From: Hibiscus mutabilis
Lineage: Eukaryota; Streptophyta; Magnoliopsida; Malvales; Malvaceae
Direction of reading: 5' to 3'
Assembly: GCA_019671005.1 (NCBI GenBank)
Contig: CM033714.1
Location: 85,985,909 to 86,049,908 of the forward strand
DNA length: 64,000 nt
Shown here: one piece after another, positions 24,345 to 35,939 of the stretch
Numbering within the stretch: the stretch's first letter is position 1
How the letters are laid out: each line of letters starts with the position of its first letter
Program-made: the position numbers and the translations under genes
The notes under the pieces: generated by a model
What the model saw: only the letters and a program-made list of their open reading frames with translations
Databases searched by the model: none
Told to the model about the DNA's origin: nothing

Positions 24345-24460
24345 TGTTGTGCAGCGTATGACTTGAGAAATGTGGGGCAACTTTGGATTGCTTTGCAGGA
24401 ACTGGAGACCACTAATTTTAAGTTCCTACGCTAGAAGCTAGTAATTGGAATGTCGGTGGG
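24345..24460 (-). other. displaced 5' flank of permease copy 1
   Basis: TTGTGCAGCGTATGACTTGAG and the following about 80 bases match 38050-38140, the sequence upstream of permease copy 2, and loosely 41583-41640 upstream of copy 3. It is now 13.4 kb from its gene. Confidence 0.6.
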
Positions 24461-25379
24461 TTGAGTTTTATGGTAACCCATCCTAATTGCGTTGGAAAGA
24501 GTACCCATTCTGCATGTGGTGAAATGGTGATAATGACAATAATTAAATTCGTTGTTAATGCTGGGACAGATACATTTCTATCCTCTACCATCGCATTATT
24601 TTCTCATCTGCTCAGAAATATGGACATTTGTGATGGATCCAAATATTTTAGGGTGTTCAGCAAAGAAACTGCACAACGAACTACTTCATCCAAGAAAATT
24701 TTTCGTAAATGTTTTTCTTTTACCATGTTCCTCGTTATATTGAAAATGATGTGATATTTTTACGTTGGCTTAAATATAGATTTGTTGACTGAATTAAATG
24801 AATAGAGATCTTCTATTCTTTTTTTGTGCTCCTATTTATATCCCACACTAAAAATAGAAATTCAATGTCCCTATTTATGCCACCACACTAAAAATTAGAT
24901 TTAGAGTTTAAGATTAGGGTTTGTGGTTAGAGTTTAGAGAATTTAGGGTAAAGTGTATTTTTAGGGTGTATAGTGTAGGGTTTAGGATTTAGAATTTAAG
25001 GTTAGGGATTGCAATTTAATTTTTTAGTATTTTTTAGTGTTGGAGCATAAAAAGGGGCACTGAAAAGAGGCCGAAGATTTTTATTTGAATTAAATACTTT
25101 CCCTTGAGTTGGTACTTAAATTTCTTACTCTCAAAATAACATATGAATTAGACAGCTTTTCTCAATTTAGTACTTAAAGAATTTTTGCACCCAAGTTGAT
25201 ACCAAAATATTTATATTCTATCAATTTGGTCCTAATTTAAAATAGTTCAATAAATTTGACTCTAAATATTTAAAAATTCTATTAATTTACTCTTTTTTCT
25301 TCTACTAAATTGTTTGTTATTCTCTAATAAATGTTATATCACTTTCCCGGTATAAAAAAGTTTAACAGTAACTTGTTGT
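24461..25379. other. intergenic DNA with telomere-like and minisatellite tracts
   Basis: 24620-24755 resembles 5483-5690. About 24898-25012 is a degenerate TTTAGGG-like tract (GGGTTTAGGATTTAG, ATTAGGGTTTGTGG). About 25080-25275 has loose TTTGGTACTTAAAT-type units. No gene is seen. Confidence 0.45.
24898..25012. repeat. degenerate telomere-like (TTTAGGG) tract
   Basis: Repeated TTTAGGG, TTAGGGTTT and TTTAGAG words fill about 115 bases. They are too diverged for a recent telomere insertion. Confidence 0.4.
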
Positions 25380-26220
25380 TTTATAGTAGAATGCATCTTC
25401 TTGTTAGGTATCTAGGAGTCCCACTTGTAAAAAAAAATTGAATGAAAAGGGTTGTCATGCTATTTTTTGAAGAAATTATGTCCAGATTTAGACATTAGTC
25501 TGCTAAAAACCTCAGTCATGTGGTAGACTCCAGTTCATTCGTTCGATTCTGTTCAGTATTGCTAACGTTTGGTGTAGGTAACTCATTCTCCCAAAAGTTG
25601 TGATAAAAAGAATTGAACAATTCTACATTAAATTTTTCTGGAAGGGCCAAGACTCCCAAGTTGTTTGTGCTAGAGTAAGTAGGAAGCAAATTTGCTCTTT
25701 GAAATCAGAGAATAACCTTGGACTTAAGTACCTGCAGTATTGGAACAAAACCTGCATGCTTCATCTAATAAAAAAATGAGTTGATTTTTGGCTTATAGAA
25801 TGTAAGAGTGCTATAAGCTGGAGTTTGAGGAAGTTGTTTAAGATGAGAAGTGAAGCTTCTTTCTTTTTTGTTGTTGTCACTGGTCTGAGTATAGTTAATA
25901 CTTGCACAATTTAATCTGAGATTAGAATTAAAAGACCTAAAGTCTCCAGCATAAGTTGGTGTGATTTCCTCTTCATTTACCTAAGCATGTTATCATTGTC
26001 TGGATGGCAATCCTTGGTAGGCTTGCAACTAAGGATAGGCTGCATCAGATGAGGATCAATGTTAACCGATGCATCTATTGTGGTGCATCCACCAGGTTGA
26101 GAGTGAAGTATCGAATTATGATCGTATTTAAATTTGCTTGGAATGCTTGTATCTATTTCATTTGAAAGAGAGGAAAAGAAAGTTGTTTAAAAAACAATCG
26201 AGGAGTGAAGAAGAAATTTG
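25380..26220 (+). pseudogene. LINE reverse transcriptase C-terminus, zf-RVT region (5' piece)
   Basis: Frames interrupted by stops read RYLGVPLV (about 25405), NNLGLKYLQYWNK (about 25710), then WMAILGRLATKDRLHQM with CIYCGAS (about 26000-26095), which is the plant LINE zf-RVT pattern. The relic ends KQSRSEEEI at 26220, where the copia element is inserted. It resumes at 32983 with WSITRETIKIKIKGRN. Confidence 0.6.
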
Positions 26221-26709
26221 TGTTAAAAGTCAAAGCATCATTCGGTGCATTAATGCACAATTCGGTGCGGAAGAAACAAAATTCAAAGGCTGTAGAATGC
26301 AACCAACTATGGTTGAAAATGGGATGGTCTAATCATTTGTATTAGTCCCTAAAGTTTAGGTTATTTATAAGTTGGTCCCCGAAGCTCAACTATAAATAGC
26401 GTAGTCTTTTTTCATTTTTCAATATCCCAAATCATTCTAACATCCTCCCAGTACTAGAGAAATTAGAGAGTTTTCATAGATTTGTTTTCTCCTTTTTATC
26501 GAGAATTGTCATTATTTTCTCCTTGTTAGATAGAGAGAAATTATAATTTCTATTTTCTTATAGTGAAATTCTTCTACCTTGTACGTGGTTTTTACCCTAT
26601 ATTATTTAGGGGTTTTCCACGTAAAATCTATGTCTTCTTTATCTTCATTATTATTTTCTCAAATTATTAGTTACGTTTTTGCTTTATCCAACGAACGTAT
26701 TCCGCAACA
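26221..26709 (+). repeat. left LTR of the copia element
   Basis: It starts TGTTAAAAGTC and ends TTCCGCAACA. A TATAAATA box lies at 26391-26398. It is very similar to 32492-32982. Confidence 0.9.
26391..26398 (+). promoter_or_regulatory. TATA box of the left copia LTR
   Basis: TATAAATA lies about 170 bases into the LTR and is kept at the same offset in the right LTR (32663-32670). Confidence 0.6.
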
Positions 26710-26723
26710 ATTGGAATCAGAGC
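26710..26723 (+). other. primer binding site of the copia element
   Basis: ATTGGAATCAGAGC differs by one base from the TTGGTATCAGAGC site that plant copia elements use with initiator tRNA-Met. Confidence 0.7.
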
Positions 26724-26888
26724 CTAATTTGGGTGTGTATATCTACTTACCGTATTCTCTATTGGTTTCCGCTGAAAAGTAGATTCTCTATCATAAGAAA
26801 GTAAGTTAGATATTACTCATTCATTGAAGGTGGTGGGCAATATTCACGTCAAAAAGTGAAATAGTGGGCGCTATCTGAAATAGAAGCT

Positions 26889-28926
26889 ATGGAAAAGAAA
26901 TTTGATATTGACAAGTTCAACAAGAGAAATTTCTCACTGTGGAAATTGAAGATAAAGGCTATCCTAAGGAAAAACGGATGTCTAACGGCTATTAGCGAAA
27001 TGCCGGTAGATTTTACAGATAACAAGAAATGGAACTAGATGGACGAGAATGCTATTGCAGACCTTCACTTAGCATTAGCAAATAAAGTACTATCGAGCAT
27101 TGAGGAGAAGAAGATAGCCAATGAGATTTGGGATCACCTCACAAAATTATATGAGGCCAAATCGCTGCACAATAAATTTTTCGTTGAGATGAAATTGTAC
27201 ACTTTTCAGATGTCAGAATCTACTTCAGTGACTGATTGGTTCTTAAATTATGCATTCTTCTATCTCTAATTACTCCTTGATTGGTTGTTTTAAGTTGCTA
27301 ATGTGAGCATTTTTGTTCGTTTCCATGCATGACAATAGATTCCATGAATGTTTCTTAAACTGCTGAAATCGTGCAATTTTTTATTTTCTGGATTCATAGC
27401 TTGATTATTGGGCATGAAAGTCTGACTGGACGCCACGTCAGCCGCTTCTAAAAGACACCGTCAGCAATGATAACTTATCAGCCGCATAACAAATAACTTA
27501 TCAGCCAAACTTTAAATTCAAACTTTAGAATTAACTTTTGTAATTAATTTAAATAATTTGGGATTTATCTCTTATCTCTTTTGGGTTTTAGGCTGCTATA
27601 AATACCCCATTTGGGCAAACTCAAAAATCATATATCATATTTTCATTCTTAGTTTTGTTTTTACTTTTAGAATTTTATAAAATTCTTTCTTTTCTTAGTT
27701 CTTGCTTTAAGTTTTTTTATTTATTTTTCTTTTATAATGCTAAGTATGATTTTTACCATAATCACACTTAGCTAAGTTCTCCATAGCCAAGGGCTAAAAC
27801 AATGGCTCAATTCCAACGTGGGGATTGAAAAGCACTTAAAAATTTTCGGGTATCTCTCTTAGTTTTCTAAACTTAATTTCAAAATCAAAATGATTTTAAA
27901 ACCAAAGATTGGCGCTGGTCAGGATGTTGTATTGGTTAAATGTATGGGAGGAATGATCGGCTATTAAAGCACATTCGACTTCCTGGGAACACACTTAGCA
28001 AAATTGTTTGCTAAGAGGAAACTGAGATCGAATCAGTTATTATTGAAACAACATAGTCCAAGTCGACTTTACTTAAACATTTTTTGATCTACAACATTGT
28101 TGTTCATTAGATCAATTTCCAAAACCGATATCAAAGATGACACTTGGGTATTCGGTATACAAGGCACAGTCACAAGGATTGATCATTATGGGTAAGTAAC
28201 CGACGTGAACCCCGAAGTGAAAAATCCTTATTCTAATTATCCGAGGAAACTGAGTCAAAGCGAAAGCCCGAGGCTAATCTTTACCATATTGAATCACTTC
28301 CCAAATTTTGTCTACAATCTCTTATTGTTTCTACTTAATTCACAAATCCCCACCATACTTAAATATTATTCAACTCTTTTCTTGGCTCACCGATTGAACA
28401 AACATAAACCAGGAAGTTCTCTTAGTCCCTGTGGGATCGACCCTTACTTCTATTTTACTACGTTTGAATTCATTTATTTATTGTTTGAGAAGAAGGAATT
28501 ATTTTGACGCGAAAACGACGCGTGTCAGTGACAGAGCACTTAAACACGTTGAATACTCTATTTTCTCAGCTTACATCTCTAAGCTATAAATTAGAGTCAC
28601 AAGAACATATTGAACTTCTGTTTCAAAGTCTACTTGATTCGTATGATCAACTCATTATCAACTTGACAAACAACAACCTTACCAGTGATTTAGTCTTCGA
28701 TGATGTTGTAACTGCTATTCTAGAAGAAGAAAATCAGCGCAAGAACAAAAAAAAGATAGACAAGGAAATCTGCAACAAGTAGAGGCCTTAACGGTGATGA
28801 GAGAAAGATCAACACAACATAGCCAAAGTAACAGTCACAATCATGGTAGATCAAAGTCAAGAAGTAAGAAGAATTTAAAGTGTTACAATTGTGGAAAGAA
28901 GGGTCACTTGAAGAATGATTGTTGGA
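26889..28926 (+). pseudogene. copia gag, interrupted
   Basis: The Gag starts MEKKFDIDKFN at 26889 and meets a stop near 27036. It goes on through IADLHLALANKVLSSI to STSVTD at 27232, where a 1.3 kb solo LTR is inserted. It resumes at 28528 with TEHLNTLNTLFSQLTSLS and ends with a CX2CX4HX4C zinc knuckle (CYNCGKKGHLKNDC, about 28882-28923). The nucleocapsid knuckle would bind the element RNA. Confidence 0.85.
27233..28527 (+). mobile_element. solo LTR nested in copia gag
   Basis: It begins TGATTGG and ends CGCGTGTCA, with GTGAC on both sides (27228-27232 and 28528-28532), and 1295 bases long. Near its end it has CCCTGTGGGATCGACCC and GACGCGAAAACGACGCG, which are common in plant LTRs of unassigned non-autonomous elements. 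The gag frame reads through if it is removed. Confidence 0.75.
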
Positions 28927-31900
28927 GTTTACCTAAAAACTCCAATCTTCAAGGAAATATGGCGAACACTTCAGGTGATGGAGATAATCTATGTTGTGAA
29001 GCATCAACAGCCATAGAAGGTAGAAAAAAATTTGCAGATATATGGCTTATTGACTCGGGAGCCACATATCACATGACCTTAAGAAGAGAATGGTTCCATA
29101 ATTATGAACCTATCTTAGGAGGATTTGTATACAGCTATAATGATCAATCTTTGGAGATTGTTAGCGTTTTAACCATCAAATTGAAGATGTATGATGAAAC
29201 AATCAAATGTGTTCGAGATGTATGTCACATGAAAGGTTTGAAGGAAAACTTTTTATCCTATGGATTGTTGGATAATAATGCAAGCAAGGTTGAAACACAT
29301 AAATGAATCATGAAGGTGTTTCATGGAGATCTTGTGGTGATGAAAGGTGAAAAGATAGCGATAAATTTGTACATGCTGAAGGGAGAGACTTTGCTAGAAG
29401 CAGAAGCTTCTGTAGCCTCATGAAGTTCAGATTCTACAATGTTATGGCATCAAAAACTTGGACACGTGTCAGAACAAGGAATAAAAGTCCTTTTGGAGCA
29501 AAAGCTACTTTTGGGGTTAATAAAGGTATCACTTTCTTTGTATGAACAATGTATTACAAGTAAGCATCATCGATTAAAATTCAACACATCAAATTCTAGA
29601 GGCATTGTTGTTCTGTAATTGGTTTATTCTGATGTATGGCAAGCACCAGTTATATCCATAGGCAGAGCAAAGTATTTTGTCTCATTCATTGATGACTACT
29701 CTAGGAGATGTTGGGTGTATTGTATCAAGAGGAAGGTAGATGTGTTTTCAACTTTCAAAGTTTTCAAAGCGCGGGTGGAACTTGATTTTGGAAATAAGAT
29801 CAAATGTTTCAGATAAGATACAAGTGATAAATTTGATGACTTTTGTAGAAAATAAGACATCAAAAGACAGTTCACAGCATTATACACTCCTCAACAAAAT
29901 AGTGTGGCAGAGTAGATGAACAGAACTCTATTAGAAAGAACAAGAGCAATGTTAAGAACTGCAGGACTAGAGAAAGCCTTTTGGGCAGAAGCAGCCAATA
30001 CTACATGTTATTTGGTGAATCAGGCTCCATCAACTGCAATTGAGTTGAAGACACCGATGGAGATATGGACTGGTAAACTAGTTGATTATTCAAACCTCCA
30101 TATATTTGGAAGTATTGTGTACGTGATGTACAATGCCCAAGAAATTTTAAAGTTGGATCCAAAATCCAGAAAATATAAATTATTGGGGTATACTGATAGA
30201 GTAAAGGGGTATCACTTGTGGGATCCCATTGCCCGCAAAGTGATTATCAACAGGGATGTTATCTTTGTGGAAGATAAGCTACAAAGAAAAGAAGAAGAGG
30301 ATAGCATTGAAAAAGAAAAAGTAGATATTACACAGATACATGTTGAAAATGAGCTTGAACAAAGAGATTGTTTTGAAGCAGAACTAGAGCACGAGGAATC
30401 GGAACTAGAACCAGAGAATTTTGAAGCTCCAACAACTCGTCAATCAGATTGTGTAAGAAGACATCCCAATTGGCACTCAAATTATGTTATAGAATGTAAT
30501 ATTGCATACTACCTTTTAACAGAGGACGGTGAGCCATTAACATTCGAGGAGGCAATGAGCAACATAGATGTTTCACAATGGATGACGGCAATGCAAGAAG
30601 AAATCGAAACCCTTCGTAAAAATAATACATGGGACCTTGTGCCATTACCACAAGGAAGTAATTCAATTGGTAACAAATGGGTATTCAAAATCATGAGAAA
30701 TGGTGATGATCAAGTGGAGAGGTATCGTGCAAGACTGGTGGTCAAAGGATATCTTCAGAAAGAAGGTATAGGTTTCAATAAAATCTTTTCTCCTATGGTT
30801 CGACTAACAACGGTTCGATTTGTCCTAGCAATGTATGCTACATTGAATTTACATCTAGAGTAGCTAGATGTTATAATAACTTTTTTCTTCATGGAGATGT
30901 TGAATAAGAAATTTACGTGCTCCAGCTTGAAGGATTTGAATATAAAGAAAAGAACTTAGTTTTCAGGTTGAACAAATCTCTGTACGATTTAAAGCAGATG
31001 CCGAGGTGTTAGTACAAGAGATTTGACTCCTTCATCATGAGCCTTGGATACAACAGACTTAATGCATACCCCCGTGCTTACTTCAAGAGGTTTGGTGAGA
31101 ACAATTTTGTTATATTGTTGTTGTATGTAGATGAAATGTTGGTTACAGGCCCCAACAAAGATCATATTGAAGAAATAAAGGTACAATTGGCTAGGGAATT
31201 TGAAATGAAGGAATTGGGACCAGCAAACAATATTCTAGTGATACAAATTCACCGAGATAGAAGTAATAGAAAGATTTGGCTTTCACAAAAGAATTACTTG
31301 AAGAAGATCTTGTCACCGAGATAGATGTTGATGTGTTGGTACAAGAGATTTGACTCCTTCATCATGAGCCTTAGATACAACAGACTTAATGCATACCCTG
31401 GTGCTTACTTCAAGAGGTTTGGTGAGAACAATTTTGTTATATTGTTGTTGTATGTAGATGACATATTGGTTGCAGGCCCCAACAAAGATCATATTGAAAA
31501 ATTAAAGGTACAATTGGCTAGGGAATTTGAAATGAAGGACTTGGGACCAGCAAACAAGATTCTAGGGATGCAAATTCACCGAGATAGAAGTAATAGAAAG
31601 ATTTGGCTTTCACAAAAGAATTACTTGAAGAAGATATTGTCACGATTTAGCATACAAGATTGTAAGCCAATTTCTACCCCTCTTCCTATTAACTTCAAAT
31701 TATCCTCCAATATAAGTTCTATCAGTGAAGAAGAGGGGATGGAGATGTCTCAAGTATCACATGCATCAGCGGTGGGAAGCTTAATGTTTACTATAATTTG
31801 TACAAGACCAGACATTACACAAGCAGTGGGAGTGGTTAGTTGGTACATGGCGAATCCAAGCAGAAAGCATTGGAATATTGTGAAAATGATCCTTAGATAC

Positions 31901-32266
31901 ATCAAAGGAACCTTAAATGTAGCATTATGTTATGGGGGATCAGACTTTCTTATCAGCGGGTATGTCGATTCTGATTATGCAAGAGATTTGGATAAAAGCA
32001 AATCTACAACAGGGTATGTATTTACAGTTGTTGGTGGAGTTCTAAGTTGGGTTTCAAAACTACAATCGGTTGTGGCTACGTCACCAACGGAGGCAGAATA
32101 TGTAGCAGCTACACAAGCTAGTAAAGAAGAAATATGGTTGAAAATGCTATCGGGGGAGCTCGGACACAAACAAGAGAAAGTCTCTTTGTTTTGTGACAGT
32201 CTGAAAGTCTTGCATCTTGCAAGGAATCCCGCTTTTCACTTAAGAACAAAATACATTCGGGTCTAG
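28927..32266 (+). pseudogene. copia pol (protease, integrase, RT, RNase H), broken
   Basis: Protease: WLIDSGATYHM at about 29044. Integrase: LWHQKLGHVSEQG (about 29441), then DVW (29633), SFIDDYSRRCWVY (about 29683) and, past a stop, TALYTPQQNSVAE (about 29875), followed by RTLLERTRAMLRTAGLEKAFW and GSIVYV. Reverse transcriptase: EAMSNIDVSQWMTAMQEEI, NKWVFKIMRNGDDQVERYRARLV, then the YVDD region, present twice (YVDE at 31124-31135 and YVDD at 31451-31462). RNase H: YVDSDYARDLDKSKSTTGYVF and SPTEAEYVAATQASKE. At least seven stops separate these pieces. The order integrase before RT defines Ty1/copia. Confidence 0.9.
31000..31643 (+). repeat. tandem duplication of an RT segment, 327-bp offset
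   Basis: TACAAGAGATTTGACTCC at 31013 recurs at 31340, and the match continues for about 300 bases. The first copy has YVDEMLV and ends in a stop after KKILSPR; the second keeps YVDDILV. Confidence 0.9.
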
Positions 32267-32491
32267 TACCACTTCATCAGTAAGAAAGTGGAAGAAGGAA
32301 CGGTAGATATATAGAAGATTCATAACAATGACAACATAGCAGATTTCATGACAAAAGCAATCAATGCCAATAAATTTGTTTGGTGTTGATCCTCTTATGG
32401 CCTGTTAGAGATGTAAACAACATGGATGGTTCAAGGTAGAAAGCATGGTGTGAAGATATGATTATCTCAATCAAATCTTCAAATGGGAGAT

Positions 32492-32982
32492 TTTTAAAAG
32501 TTAAAGCATCATTCGGTGCATTAATGCACAATTCGGTGCTGAAGAAACAAAATTCAAAGGCTGCAGAATGCAACCAACTTTGGTTGAAAATGGGATGGTC
32601 TAATCACTTGTGTTAGTCCCTAAAGTTTAGGTTATTAATAAGTTGGTCCCCCGAAGCTCAACTATAAATAGCCTAGCCATTTTCCATTTCTCAACATCCC
32701 AAATCATTCTAACATCCTCCCAATACTAAAGAAATTAGAGAGTTTTCGTAGAGTTGTTTTTTCGTTTTTATCAAGAGAGAATTGTCATTGTTTTCTCCTT
32801 GTTAGATAGAGAGAATTTGTAATTCCTATTTTCTTATAGTAAACTTCTTCTACCTTGTCTGTGGTTTTTACCCTATATTGTCTAGAAGCTTTCCACATAA
32901 AATCTGTCTTTTCTTCTTTATTGTTATTTTCTCAAATTATCAGTTGCGTTTTTGCTCTATCCAACGACCGTATTCCGCAACA
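32492..32982 (+). repeat. right LTR of the copia element
   Basis: It starts TTTTAAAAGTTAAAGC (the first G of TG is lost) and ends TTCCGCAACA. TATAAATA lies at 32663-32670. Confidence 0.9.
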
Positions 32983-33120
32983 ATTTGGAGTATTACTAGA
33001 GAAACAATTAAGATAAAGATTAAAGGTAGAAATATCGATAGATTTGATTATGTTAATAGGCACTCAAAAGTCCAAAACGGACAGGGGATTTCCATTCTTT
33101 TTGTAATTAATGAGTAAGGG
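32983..33120 (+). pseudogene. LINE relic, 3' piece beyond the copia insertion
   Basis: Joining 26220 to 32988 gives SEEEIWSITRETIKIKIKGRN, the usual stretch after the WKERNRRLF box of plant LINEs. The piece is followed by non-coding AT-rich DNA. Confidence 0.5.
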
Positions 33121-35219
33121 ATAAGGAAACTTTTTTCCAGGACCCAAGAGGGTGACAGATTTCTAAGTAATCGGCACTTGTTTAAACTAATAAATAACTT
33201 GTGGAATTATCCTAAAGAATATTAAAATTAGTCAATCATCTGTCTACAATTAGTAAATGTTGAGATACTTAAACTTTTGAACAAAAAATATACTCAATTG
33301 TATTCAAAGTAAAAAAGATTACAAAATGATTACACTATAACCACTGATAATTTAATGTAAAAAAAACAAATACAGTAAACTTTAAAGAGCGTGAAAGACA
33401 TGAGAAGCAAAACTCGTCACTTTGCAAAACAACTTACATACTCTTTCAAATGAAATTCAGTAACGATACACTTTGACCAGAAAGCTCTATGAATCAAGCA
33501 TTATTCTGCTGCGAGTTTTTAGCATATTGGCAAACTACCATAAAGGAATCAGAAAATACCAAATCATTGATCGTCTAGTGACTAGAAACGCTCGATAATT
33601 CTTATTATCTGAACCTTAAAATGCATACAAATAAATTGTTATACAAGCAGACGAAAAAAAATCAAAAAAGTAAATGTAGAATGACTCTAACAAAGCAAAA
33701 CAAAGAAAAAACAATAAAAATAATAAAGAACAAATGATTCTTTATCAAAGAAGAAGAATCTTATCTATATGCAATCGATATAAAAACTAAAAACTAGTTG
33801 ACGACATGAAAGTCATCGCCGAAAATAACTTCAATGAAAAAGAACTTAAGAGATTTTTTTTAAAATAACTTCTTCAGAAAAATGAAAGTAGAGGGAAGTG
33901 GGAGTTTCAATGAATTTTTAAATATTTAGATTTGATTTTATCGTACATAAATTATGTGTTTTTAATTAATTTAGTTTGAGTTAATTTAGTTGTTGAATTA
34001 GTTATACAATTTTTTTGAACAATTTTTATCTAAGAGAGGCGTGAGGGAATTTACTCCTACTATATTTTGAACCCACAATCTAAAGGAGAAAAATAGCGTT
34101 ATATAAGAACTTTAACCATTTGCTCTAGTAATTTTTTTACGAATTATGTTATAATTGTTGCTCTGAGTTATTAGTTAAAAGTTTATTTAAAAAAATTAAT
34201 TCAAAGTAAATTCATATTTGATGTAATAAAATATATTTTCATATTTGATGCATTGAACATGTCATCATAGAATTGTAGAAGTAAATTCATCCAAAATTGT
34301 TCATGATAATGTCTCAGCATGCGAATTATTAAGTGTATAGAATTATACATTGTCTGTACATAGTTATAAAATTGTATAATGACGTATCATCATTTAATCT
34401 ACTTATATTATATTTAATTCACAGAGATTACACGTAAGTAAATTCTTACTCGTTCCGCTAGAAAAGCATTGGCATTAAAAAAAACTTATTTTTCTTTTAC
34501 TCGGCAATTATCATTTATTTATTGGTGAAAATAAGTTCTCAAAGAAGATACAAGATTTTCCTTCGAAGCCTGGAATGGAGAATACTAAACATAACCAATG
34601 AAACGCCTACACATAGAAGACAAAACTTAACAAAAACAAGCTTATACAATTGAAAACACCTAACCCAACACCACCAAATCAGACATGAAACCTGGAACAA
34701 CTGAGCGCTTTAAAGATCACAAGCCACAGACCCCAAACCTTTCCTGCAAAAAATTACGACAAACTACCACCAAGATTTAAAGAATTCACGTCTTTTCACT
34801 CCAGCCTTTGTAAGATGATCCGACATGTCGTTATATTTAAGGATATTTATAATTGGTCCAATGAATACTTAGAGGCTGAGCTTATTAAATCTTTGGATAC
34901 CTATTGGACCAGTTATAAATAACTCTAGTTATTTTTCTTCCTCCCTCGAAACATAACGGAACTCCAAGAACCCCGACTACAGAAAAACAGCTTAAGGCCA
35001 AAATTAAAACCCACACATGCGAGAACACAACCCTTCCACAGAAGCAACATCAAACAGCATCCTAAACGAAAGCCCCATACAATCAACCCAAGAACATCCC
35101 AACGTCCCACATTGATGCAAACTCTCCTTTAGATGCCCCAAGCTTCACACCAAATGAAAGTAACTTGCCCTTCCGACACTCATATCAAACTAAACGAACC
35201 ACTATCCTACTCGAGTGGT
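33121..35219. other. AT-rich intergenic DNA
   Basis: No gene is seen. About 34500-35110, read on the minus strand, is GT-rich and ends in an A-rich stretch, which recalls LINE 3' tails, but no coding motif supports it. A strong inverted repeat lies at 34845-34920. Confidence 0.4.
34845..34920. repeat. 18-bp inverted repeat (17 of 18 paired)
   Basis: ATTTATAATTGGTCCAAT (34845-34862) pairs with ATTGGACCAGTTATAAAT (34903-34920) around a 40-base loop. Confidence 0.7.
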
Positions 35220-35939
35220 TATCGCTCGATATTTGGTAAGCTTTGTTAATCTGATAGTTTGATAATTTTGTATTTGAGTGTTGTGTGTGATTGTACGTAC
35301 GTGATCATGATTTAATGCCCGTGTGATAGCACCGTCTTATATATTTTAAATTGAGGATATAAGTGTGAGTGATATATTGCGACTGAGGACATGGGTGACC
35401 TATGCATCAGGTATTTTGTGACTATATTTGCGATTCAAGTATGTTATTTGTTTTGATATTATTGATGGTTTGATTTGTTTGGGATTCCGAGTCGATTGAC
35501 TCGAGTTTAGTTATGCCCTTTATGGTTTGGATGATTTAATTATTTTGCACATTAAATTATGTTTCGTTTATTTTCTATCAATTATGTTGGCTTGTTTTAT
35601 ATTTATTCATTTTGGTATTTCTGTATTATTGAGCTCCCTGGCTCATTAAAATTATTAATCTTCACACGTCAGTATGTTGAGCATTGTTCGGGATATTGAC
35701 ATTGGTTCAGGGAGTTCCAACAGCATTAATTGCATAGTATTATACTTATATATCGTGTGCATGTAGGTCACAATACCTTGTTTGTATGTCAGATTGAAAC
35801 TGAGTTTTGTTTCAGTTTTTGAATTCGATTTCAAATTACATTGTTTTAAAGAAAGATTTTAATTTATTCGTATTTGTATTTGCAGGTCGCTCCTATGACC
35901 TCTCGGATCAGATCGTCCGTACCAATTTAGGGTGTTACA
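35220..35939 (+). mobile_element. Del/Tekay-like LTR fragment (3' end)
   Basis: It ends GCAGGTCGCTCCTATGACC, then GATCGTCCGT and GGGTGTTACA at 35939, in the style of the LTR at 24344. GAGCTCCCTGGCTCATTAAA (about 35629) is also typical. The left boundary is uncertain and no coding region is attached. Confidence 0.5.

Larger units (their letters stand above)
26221..32982 (+). mobile_element. Ty1/copia element, TNT1/Tork-type, dead, perfect target duplication
   Basis: LTRs at 26221-26709 and 32492-32982 bound a gag-pol region in the usual copia order: gag, zinc knuckle, protease, integrase, reverse transcriptase, RNase H. ATTTG flanks both sides (26216-26220 and 32983-32987). A PBS follows the left LTR and a purine run (AAATGGGAGA, 32481-32490) precedes the right one. 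Many stops and frameshifts, a solo LTR in gag and a duplicated RT segment make it inactive. It lies inside an older LINE relic. Confidence 0.92.

Noticed and set aside
33360..33620. Possible LINE RNase H fragment on the minus strand
   Set aside because: Only one weak stretch was suggestive and no motif was secure.
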